A stretch of DNA of 14,277 bases from Opitutia bacterium. GTDB lineage: Bacteria > Verrucomicrobiota > Verrucomicrobiia > Opitutales > Opitutaceae. The stretch lies in the NCBI GenBank assembly GCA_025351035.1, contig JANXWT010000162.1, positions 1-14,277 of the forward strand. Direction: 5' to 3'. The notes below the pieces were generated by a model. That model saw only the letters and a list, made by a program, of their open reading frames with translations. It ran no database searches and was not told where the DNA came from. Both the position numbers and the translations under genes were made by a program. This document shows positions 1 through 5,600 of this stretch, one piece after another; position 1 is the first letter of the stretch; each line of letters opens with the position of its first letter.

Positions 1-712
1 CGAGGCGGAGGAGCCACGCCGTCGAAGTCACGCGCGTCGACACGAGCCGGCGTGGATCGCTGAGGTGCGGCTCGATGCTCACGCCGGTCATGATCAACCC
101 GAGCGGGATCGCGCAAACCCCGAGCGCGTGCACGAGTCCCATGAGCAACGGCGGCACATAGGCGGCGGCCCCGGTCAGGTTGGTAATCAAAGCCACCAGC
201 AGAGAAATCACCGGCGCGTTGATCAGGCGCCGCCAACCCTCGCGCGGCGACAGCCCGGTGATCACGAGGATGCCGGCGGTCCAGATCGCGGCCTCCACGC
301 CGACATTGTGCACGAACAACACGGCGCGGCTGTCGGGCCCGAACATCGCGTCCATGATCGGCAACGGCAGATAACCGTAGTTTGTCAGTCCCACCGCGAG
401 TGCGAACGTGCGCAGTCCCGTGCCGATGGTCAGGCCCAGCGCCTTCGCCACATGCCACGAGACGAACATTGACACGAGCGCGAGTCCGAAACCCGCCAGC
501 GGCGGCACCAGCAGGTTGCCCGGCGTGTGCAAAGCCGCGTTGTTCGCCACCGACTCGAAGATCAGGCATGGATAGGCGACCTTCACCACGAGATTGAAGA
601 GGCTGTCCTCCGCCTCTTCGCGCAGCAGCCGTGTGCGCTTCAGCACCGTGCCAAGCGCGATCATCGCGAACACCGGCAAAATCGTCATGAGCAACTGACT
701 GTAGGACATCAT
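1..712 (-). CDS. AEC family (auxin efflux carrier-like) transporter, 3' part beyond window edge
   Basis: This is an integral membrane permease of the AEC family, whose members export or import small organic anions. The substrate cannot be told from sequence. The gene reads from an ATG at 712 off the left edge, so 237 residues are visible and the C-terminal part is missing; the family is usually about 300 residues or slightly more. The protein opens MMSYSQLLMTILPVFAMIAL and shows successive hydrophobic helices. It carries the family signatures AYPCLIFESVAN (first helical hairpin) and VGLTNYGYLPLPIM (the conserved NxGxxxxP region). Two ATG codons are adjacent (710-712 and 707-709); I chose the first. 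No clear ribosome binding site is seen. A 19-bp dyad at 786-804 lies upstream and may control it. The family call is firm; the substrate is unknown. Confidence 0.86.
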   Translation of the reverse strand, partial: MMSYSQLLMTILPVFAMIALGTVLKRTRLLREEAEDSLFNLVVKVAYPCLIFESVANNAALHTPGNLLVPPLAGFGLALVSMFVSWHVAKALGLTIGTGLRTFALAVGLTNYGYLPLPIMDAMFGPDSRAVLFVHNVGVEAAIWTAGILVITGLSPREGWRRLINAPVISLLVALITNLTGAAAYVPPLLMGLVHALGVCAIPLGLIMTGVSIEPHLSDPRRLVSTRVTSTAWLLRL

Positions 713-785
713 CGCCCCGCGAGCCTGTGTCGTCCGCCGACGCGCGCAAAGCTCGAATTCCGCCGCGCCGTTCGCTAAGCCAATT

Positions 786-804
786 TGTAATCTAATGGAT
801 TACA
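786..804. promoter_or_regulatory. 19-bp operator-like dyad upstream of the AEC transporter gene
   Basis: The site TGTAATCTAATGGATTACA has perfect 7-bp arms (TGTAATC / GATTACA) around a 5-bp centre. It overlaps the stop codon of the upstream flavoprotein gene (800-802) and lies about 73 bases before the AEC start at 712. A related site with the same 19-bp span lies at 8528-8546 before another gene; 14 of 19 positions agree. TGTA/TACA half-sites are typical of several dimeric repressors, including the BlaI/MecI/CopY family, but no regulator gene is present here, so the binding protein is a guess. Confidence 0.5.
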
Positions 805-2032
805 TCGCCGACACCATCGCGCGGCCCGCGAGCCAGCCGGTCGTCCACGCCGCCTGAAAATTAAAACCGCCGGTCACGCCGTCGACGTCGAGCATCTCGC
901 CGGCGAAATGCAGGCCCGGCACGATGCGACTCTCCATCGTGCGGAAATCCACCTCGGCTAACTTCACGCCGCCGCACGTCACAAACTCTTCCTTGAACAT
1001 GCTCTTGCCGTCGACCGCGAACTCCCCCGCGCAGACCTGTGCCGCCAGCGCGCGCAGCGCGGCGTTGGGCACGATCGTCCACGGCGCGTCGGTCTTGATG
1101 CCGGCCGCAACGATGAGTTTTTCCCACAACCGCGACGGCAACCCAAGCGGGCACCACGTGCCGATCTGTTTTTTCGGATTCGCGGCGCGCGCGGATTCGA
1201 GCGCGGCGCGCGCCGTTTCGGGATTGAACTGCGGCGCCCAATTGACGAGCAGGGTGAACTTGTAGCTGGCGTCGTGCAGCTCGCGCGCGCCCCAAGCGGA
1301 AATTTTCAACACCGCCGGTCCGCTCAGCCCCCAGTGCGTGATGAGCAACGGCCCGCGCTCACGCAGCGACGTGCCGCGCACCGCCGTCGTCGCCTCCTCA
1401 ACCGAGACGCCCGACAGCTCCTTGAGCCGCGCGTCGTTGATGTGAAACGTGAAGAGCGACGGCACGGGCGGCACAATAGTGTGCCCGAAGTCCGCGGCGA
1501 TAGCGAGACCGGCGTTGGTTTTGTTGCCGCCGGTCGCGAGCAGCAGCCGGTCGCACGTCACGATTTCGCCGGTCGTGAGCGTGATAGCGAAACCGCCGCC
1601 CGTTTGCTTTGTCGCCGAGCGCAAGCCAGTGCTCAGCACGACGCGCACCCCGGCTTTCGCGGCGGCACTCTCCAGACAATCCACGATGGTCTGTGAGTCG
1701 TCGGTCGTGGGAAACATCCGTCCGTCGGCCTCGGTTTTCAGCGACACGCCGCGACCTTCGAACCACGCGACGGTATCGCGCGGTTGCCAGCGGGAAAATG
1801 CGCCGGTCAGTTCGCGGCCGCCGCGCGGGTAACGCTTCGCCAGCTCGCGCGGCTCGAAGCACGCATGCGTCACGTTGCAGCGCCCGCCACCGGAGACCTT
1901 CACCTTGGCGAGCGTGTGCGCGCTCGCCTCGTAGAGTGTGACTTGCGCCACCGGTTCGGCCTCAGCGCAGGCAATGGCGGCAAAGAAACCCGCCGCCCCG
2001 CCGCCCGCCACGATGATTTGCCGACGTTCCAT
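800..2032 (-). CDS. NAD(P)/FAD-dependent oxidoreductase, BaiN/HI0933 (YhiN) family
   Basis: This 410-residue flavoprotein belongs to the HI0933/YhiN/BaiN-like family, whose members bind FAD and are predicted oxidoreductases, mostly of unknown physiological substrate. The N-terminus has the dinucleotide-binding glycine motif (IIVAGGGAAGFFAA, residues 6-19). The family motif KVSGGGRCNVT is at 45-55, and a second FAD contact region ends the protein (LHFAGEMLDVDGVTGGFNFQ, 374-393). LLLATGGNKT (163-172) is the usual middle motif. Length matches the family (about 400). An in-frame TTG at 2134 would add 34 residues, but that stretch runs through the terminator hairpin of the preceding gene and has no homology character, so the ATG at 2032 is the start. 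No partner gene suggests a pathway. Confidence 0.9.
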   Translation of the reverse strand: MERRQIIVAGGGAAGFFAAIACAEAEPVAQVTLYEASAHTLAKVKVSGGGRCNVTHACFEPRELAKRYPRGGRELTGAFSRWQPRDTVAWFEGRGVSLKTEADGRMFPTTDDSQTIVDCLESAAAKAGVRVVLSTGLRSATKQTGGGFAITLTTGEIVTCDRLLLATGGNKTNAGLAIAADFGHTIVPPVPSLFTFHINDARLKELSGVSVEEATTAVRGTSLRERGPLLITHWGLSGPAVLKISAWGARELHDASYKFTLLVNWAPQFNPETARAALESARAANPKKQIGTWCPLGLPSRLWEKLIVAAGIKTDAPWTIVPNAALRALAAQVCAGEFAVDGKSMFKEEFVTCGGVKLAEVDFRTMESRIVPGLHFAGEMLDVDGVTGGFNFQAAWTTGWLAGRAMVSAM

Positions 2033-2073
2033 CCGGCGCAGGTTGCGGTGTGCCCCGGTGCTTGTCCAAGATG

Positions 2074-2110
2074 AAAAGCAAGGCGCCGCGGTCACACCTG
2101 ACCGCGGCGC
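2074..2110 (-). terminator. Rho-independent terminator after the first LTXXQ gene
   Basis: A perfect 12-bp stem (arms 2083-2094 and 2099-2110) closes a 4-nt loop. Read on the minus strand it is followed by CTTGCTTTT, a modest T-rich tail. It starts 26 bases after the stop of the LTXXQ gene (2136) and ends before the flavoprotein start at 2032, so it separates the two transcripts and argues against the upstream TTG start of the flavoprotein. Confidence 0.8.
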
Positions 2111-2135
2111 TAATGCACACTGATTCCTACCCAAA

Positions 2136-2612
2136 TTAATTTTTCCCGGGCTCGGCGTCCGTGCCGGGATGCTGACCCCGACGATCGCCGCGCTCGCGCA
2201 TTTTTTCGCCCACTTTCGCGCGGAGTTCCGCCGCTTTCTTCTGCTGCTCGGGCGTCAGGATTGCGTCCACCTGGCTTTCGGTGCTCTTGCGCAAGGCCAT
2301 CCGCTGATCGCGCTTCTGGTCACGCGTCAGGGCCGTGTTGGCAAAGATCGTCTCAGCCGCTTTCTTCTCGTCCTCGTGGAGCACCTTGATCTTGGCCTCT
2401 TGGTCGGCGGTGAGACCGAGTTCCTTTGTCATACGTTCCTGCAAGCGCTTCTGCAGGCGGGCCCGGCCGGCTTCGCCGCGTTCACCACGGCCGCCCCCGT
2501 CTTCGTGCTCGGCCGGAGCGGCGGGCACGGGCGCGTCGGCCGCGCGGACGGCGGCGAGCGACAGGAATGCAAAGGTGGCGAGGTTAAGGAGAATTTTCAA
2601 ATGGGTCTTCAT
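2136..2612 (-). CDS. Exported LTXXQ-motif (Spy/CpxP-like) periplasmic protein
   Basis: This 158-residue protein has an N-terminal signal sequence (hydrophobic stretch about 5-21, cleavage likely near AVRAADA, 21-27), so it should be periplasmic. The mature part is charged and helical with three LTxxQ motifs: LTADQ (67-71), LTRDQ (95-99) and LTPEQ (119-123). These are the hallmark of the Spy/CpxP superfamily, in which characterised members act as periplasmic chaperones or envelope-stress or metal-stress sensors. Function here is inferred from the family only. The segment between signal and domain is Gly/Glu/Arg rich. An in-frame TTG at 2651 adds 13 residues ahead of the signal sequence; ATG 2612 gives a normal signal peptide and is preferred. 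It stands alone, bounded by terminators. Confidence 0.82.
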   Translation of the reverse strand: MKTHLKILLNLATFAFLSLAAVRAADAPVPAAPAEHEDGGGRGERGEAGRARLQKRLQERMTKELGLTADQEAKIKVLHEDEKKAAETIFANTALTRDQKRDQRMALRKSTESQVDAILTPEQQKKAAELRAKVGEKMRERGDRRGQHPGTDAEPGKN

Positions 2613-2734
2613 TTCGGGTCGCTTAGTTAGGAGCATAGACGACTTCTTCAAGGCGAGGTTACAAGCGTCCGCGGGTGATTTTCCGGGGCCACGCTCCCTG
2701 TCGGCGCCAATCGTCAGCGGTGCCCGCTTTGTTC

Positions 2735-2768
2735 AAAAAAACACCGCGACCCAATGGGCGCGCGGTGT
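2735..2768 (-). terminator. Rho-independent terminator after the second LTXXQ gene
   Basis: On the minus strand ACACCGCG (2761-2768) pairs with CGCGGTGT (2741-2748). An inner CCC/GGG pairing surrounds an ATT loop, and the stem runs directly into a seven-T tract (2741-2735). It begins 25 bases after the stop of the gene ending at 2793, a textbook layout. Confidence 0.9.
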
Positions 2769-2792
2769 GCAATTTGCTGGGTGTTTGCCGGC

Positions 2793-3614
2793 TTAGTTGT
2801 CGTCAGGCGGCGGCAGATCGTCGGGCATCTCATCTGCCATTGCGCCGGGACTGAAGTCGCCATCCGCGACCATCAGGCCCTCGGGCTCGTCGTCCATGCC
2901 CACCATCGGAGGATGCTTGGGCCCGGGACCACCGCGGCGAAAATGCTGCCGCATCCCTTCGGCTTTCTTCTGCTGCTCCGGAGTGAGGACGGCGCGCATT
3001 TCCTCCCGGTGCTTCTTGGCCAGATCACGCTGCTGGGCGCGGAAGTCACGGCCGAGATGATCGAGCTTGTCGCGCTGCTCGCTGGTCAAACCAAGCTTCT
3101 CCGCCAGGCGGTCCTTGATGTGTTCGCCCATCGCGACGATGGCCATGGGATCAGGATGACGCTGCTGCTGCATTGCCTGGCCGTGACCGCCACCGGGGCC
3201 GCCGTGAACGCGACCCGCGGCACCGTGGGCGCGCTGGGCCCTTCTCTCGCCCATTTTCTCGCGAAAAACCCCCACCTTTGCCTGCTGTTCAGGAGTGAGC
3301 ACGGCTTTCATCTGCGGGCGGTATTTCTCGAAAACCGCCCTAGCCTGCTCGCGACGCGCGGCGGGGGCGAGGTCCTTGTTGTCCTTGAGCGCCTCAAGTT
3401 CGGCGCGCTGCTTGCCGCGGAGTTCCTCAAGTTTCTTTTGCTGGTCGGCGCTCAGGCCAAGTTTGTCTGCGATGCGAGCGCGCATGTCACCGTGCGGACC
3501 GGCGGGAGCGGCGGGCGGAGGCGAAGAGTCGGCCGCGGTGGCGGTGACGGTAAAGCCGGCCACCAGCATCGCCAGCCCGAGGGCGCTGACGAGAAGAGAA
3601 GTTTTGTTTTTCAT
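2793..3614 (-). CDS. Exported LTXXQ-motif protein with internally duplicated domain
   Basis: This 273-residue predicted periplasmic protein starts with a signal sequence (MKNKTSLLVSALGLAMLVAG, cleavage probably near ATAADS, 25-30). It carries two copies of an LTXXQ pair. Copy one has LSADQ (54-58) and LTPEQ (106-110); copy two has LTSEQ (176-180) and LTPEQ (210-214). A Gly/His-rich linker (about 129-153) joins them. The tail from about 240 is acidic and Pro-rich. The family (Spy/CpxP-like) includes periplasmic chaperones and metal-responsive proteins. The His-rich linker and acidic tail could bind metal, but that is inference. It is longer than usual single-domain members (about 150-170 residues). 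The ATG at 3614 directly precedes the signal peptide; no Shine-Dalgarno is visible. It shares the LTPEQQKKA segment with the next gene downstream, suggesting common ancestry. Confidence 0.82.
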   Translation of the reverse strand: MKNKTSLLVSALGLAMLVAGFTVTATAADSSPPPAAPAGPHGDMRARIADKLGLSADQQKKLEELRGKQRAELEALKDNKDLAPAARREQARAVFEKYRPQMKAVLTPEQQAKVGVFREKMGERRAQRAHGAAGRVHGGPGGGHGQAMQQQRHPDPMAIVAMGEHIKDRLAEKLGLTSEQRDKLDHLGRDFRAQQRDLAKKHREEMRAVLTPEQQKKAEGMRQHFRRGGPGPKHPPMVGMDDEPEGLMVADGDFSPGAMADEMPDDLPPPDDN

Positions 3615-3771
3615 GTTTATGATTGGTTGCTGGAACGGTGACGCTGCGAAGCCGGTGCGGTTACGAGCCTAGGCGAGCGCCGATCACCCCATTGACCGAC
3701 GTCACGCAGGCGTTGCCGTGCTGATTTTTTGCGCGACGTTTGCCCGGAGTCCGTGTCGCATTCACCGTCGC

Positions 3772-4143
3772 ATGCAACTCGCCCGGCTCACCGCCCTCGC
3801 CCGCCCGGTCATCGCCGCCGCTCAGAAGCGGTTGCCGGCTGAAGTGCGCTCAGCGGCTGAGGCCGTGCCGGTCTGCTACGAGCCCTATCCCAACGCCGGC
3901 ATCCTCGCCGAAGGCTGGGAACCCGACATCCTCGGTCTCTTCGTCGGCCATGAGCACCTCGGCGAGTTGACCGACGGCCAACCGCTCCCACCGCAAATCC
4001 TGCTTTTTCTCGAAAACCTCTGGGATTACGCCGAGGGTGACGCCGGGGTTTTCCGCGACGAAGTCCGCCTCACCTACCTGCACGAACTCGGGCACTACCT
4101 CGGTTGGGACGAGGAGGAGATCGCCCGCCGGGGCCTCGAATGA
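3772..4143 (+). CDS. Small zincin-type metallopeptidase (PF06262-like)
   Basis: This 123-residue protein resembles the small 'metallopeptidase family' (possible zinc metalloprotease, PF06262). The zinc-binding motif is near the C-terminus: TYLHELGHYLGWDEEEI (101-117), with HExxH at 104-108 and an acidic cluster just after it where the third ligand is expected. Upstream is the family segment ILGLFVGHEHLGE (53-65). There is no signal peptide or membrane helix, so it should be cytoplasmic. Substrates of this family are not known to me. A GTG at 3718 would add 18 residues of unconvincing sequence; the ATG at 3772 gives a normal family length. It is divergent from the LTXXQ gene and is followed about 100 bases later by the SYLF gene. 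Confidence 0.8.
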   Translation: MQLARLTALARPVIAAAQKRLPAEVRSAAEAVPVCYEPYPNAGILAEGWEPDILGLFVGHEHLGELTDGQPLPPQILLFLENLWDYAEGDAGVFRDEVRLTYLHELGHYLGWDEEEIARRGLE

Positions 4144-4244
4144 CACACACCCCAGTCTTCGCTTTCATTTCCCCACCGAATCTGTTTATTCCTCTCCCTG
4201 AGCAGCCGGGCAGCTCCCGCTCCGCCGGCCCGCCGCCAACCACC

Positions 4245-4922
4245 ATGAAGAAATTCCTCCTCGCCTTTTTTTGCCTGACCGTCTCGACCGCGTTGTCCGC
4301 CGCCCCCATGCGCGACGTGCTGGTCAAGCACCTCGATTCCTGCGAAGCCATTTTGCAGGACCTGCAGGCCAGCACCAAGACCGCGATCCCGGCCGACATC
4401 CTCCGGCGCGCCAAGGGCATCATCATCGTCAACCAGTTCCAAGCCGGTTTTCTTTTCAGCATCAAGGATGGCTACGCCGTCGCGATGGTCCGCCGGCCCA
4501 ATGGCAAATGGTCCGTGCCCGTCTTCCTGAAGGCCGGCGAAGTCAGCCTCGGCCTCCAAGCCGGCGGTCGCGCCACCAACACCGTCATGGTGCTCATGGA
4601 CGACGCCGCTCCCCGCCTGCTCTTCAAGTCGCGCTTCAACTTCGGCGCCGAGGCCAAGGCCGCCGCCGGCACCCACGCCGCCGACGGCGAGAAAGTCAAC
4701 CAACCCATGCCCGCTGACGCCAACGTCCTCCTTTACTCCCTGTCCGAAGGCTACTACCTCGGCGCCGCCCTCAAGACCGGCTACCTGCAACCCGACACGG
4801 ACGCCAACCGCACCTTCTACAACACGAAGGACCGTCTGCCCGAATTGCTCTACAGCGACTGGGTGCAGCCCCCCGCCGAGGCCAAGTTCATCATGGACTA
4901 CGTCACGCGGCTCTCGAACTGA
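4245..4922 (+). CDS. Exported SYLF-domain (Ysc84-type) lipid-binding protein
   Basis: This 225-residue protein starts with a signal sequence (MKKFLLAFFCLTVSTALSAA, cleavage after about 20) and so is exported, probably periplasmic or membrane-associated. The rest is one SYLF/Ysc84 domain (PF04366). Diagnostic stretches are ILRRAKGIIIVN (52-63), GKWSVPVFLKAGEVSLGLQA (87-106), the region around FNFGAEAKAAAGT (131-143) and VLLYSLSEGYYLGAALKTGY (161-180). Eukaryotic members bind phosphoinositides; bacterial members are common but poorly understood. The reading frame is open upstream to 4104, but that part overlaps the metallopeptidase gene and lacks export character; ATG 4245 directly begins the signal peptide. 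A strong terminator follows. Confidence 0.87.
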   Translation: MKKFLLAFFCLTVSTALSAAPMRDVLVKHLDSCEAILQDLQASTKTAIPADILRRAKGIIIVNQFQAGFLFSIKDGYAVAMVRRPNGKWSVPVFLKAGEVSLGLQAGGRATNTVMVLMDDAAPRLLFKSRFNFGAEAKAAAGTHAADGEKVNQPMPADANVLLYSLSEGYYLGAALKTGYLQPDTDANRTFYNTKDRLPELLYSDWVQPPAEAKFIMDYVTRLSN

Positions 4923-4953
4923 TTTCAGTCCCGGTCGCGTGACCCAACCCGAG

Positions 4954-4979
4954 ACCCGCCGATCACCGGCGGGTTTTTT
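4954..4979 (+). terminator. Rho-independent terminator after SYLF gene, overlapping the cinA-like 3' end
   Basis: ACCCGCCG (4954-4961) pairs with CGGCGGGT (4967-4974) around a 5-nt loop, followed by a run of six T (4974-4979). It lies about 32 bases after the SYLF stop. The stop codon of the convergent cinA-like gene (4963-4965, minus) sits in and next to the loop, so the last codons of that gene form half of the hairpin. Confidence 0.9.
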
Positions 4980-5472
4980 GTGACCGGAATTCCCGCAGAT
5001 ACTCCACGAGCTCACGCAGGACGGTGTCGGCCACCGCCGCCTGCATCTCCACGCGCCCGGCGCCGGGAAACTGCACGAGGCCCGACAACACGGCCGGTCG
5101 GCCGCGCCGTCTGTGATGCAGCGCCCACCACGCCAGCGGCCCTTCCACGCCGTCGTCAATCGACGGCTCCGCGTAGCCCGTCGTCGCCACCGCCACGTCG
5201 CTGGCGAACAGCGCGCACGCCCCGCGCGCCATCTCCTCCGCCACCTCGCGCGAAACGGCATTCGTTAAGGCGGCATGGGCGCGGTCCACGCCGAGCAGTT
5301 TCACTTTCTGCTCCAAGGAATAGGCCGTGACCCCGCCGAGAAAATACTTCGACGCTCCCGACGCCTCGCCGATGCGCGCCTGCACGTGCCCGCAGGTCAG
5401 GCTCTCCGCCACCGCGAGAGTCAGCGCCGGCTCGCGCAACAACAGGTGTTTCAACTCGGTGGACGGATGCAT
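4963..5472 (-). CDS. CinA-family nicotinamide-nucleotide amidohydrolase (PncC-like)
   Basis: This 169-residue stand-alone CinA C-terminal domain corresponds to PncC, which deamidates nicotinamide mononucleotide to nicotinate mononucleotide in pyridine nucleotide recycling. It is a cytoplasmic protein. The N-terminal active-site segment reads LAVAESLTCGHVQARIG (19-35), where S24 matches the nucleophilic serine of the classic AESCTGG motif. The motif KYFLGGVTAYS (42-52) follows as in the family. The classic TGIAGPxGG loop is replaced by TTGYAEPSIDDG (97-108), so activity is plausible rather than certain. Length matches stand-alone family members (about 160). The ATG at 5472 is the natural start, 11 residues before the conserved region. 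It is divergent from the restriction-modification gene with a 128-base gap. Confidence 0.82.
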   Translation of the reverse strand: MHPSTELKHLLLREPALTLAVAESLTCGHVQARIGEASGASKYFLGGVTAYSLEQKVKLLGVDRAHAALTNAVSREVAEEMARGACALFASDVAVATTGYAEPSIDDGVEGPLAWWALHHRRRGRPAVLSGLVQFPGAGRVEMQAAVADTVLRELVEYLREFRSQKTRR

Positions 5473-5600
5473 GAGCCGCGAGCATGCGCAATTGCTCCCC
5501 GAAGAAAAGCCCGCGTTGCGCGCCGCCCGCGCTCCAAGCTTGCCGCATCCCCGTGCCTGCGCTCTGCTCGCCCCGGGCCCAACTCACTCCTCCTTCCCCC

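Noticed and set aside
2033..2134. Extended N-terminus of the flavoprotein from a TTG codon
   Set aside because: It would translate the terminator hairpin of the preceding gene and adds 34 residues ahead of the normal FAD-binding start.
3615..3771. Divergent promoter region between the LTXXQ gene and the metallopeptidase gene
   Set aside because: A TTGACC-like hexamer is present, but no acceptable -10 element at the right spacing; no promoter is called.
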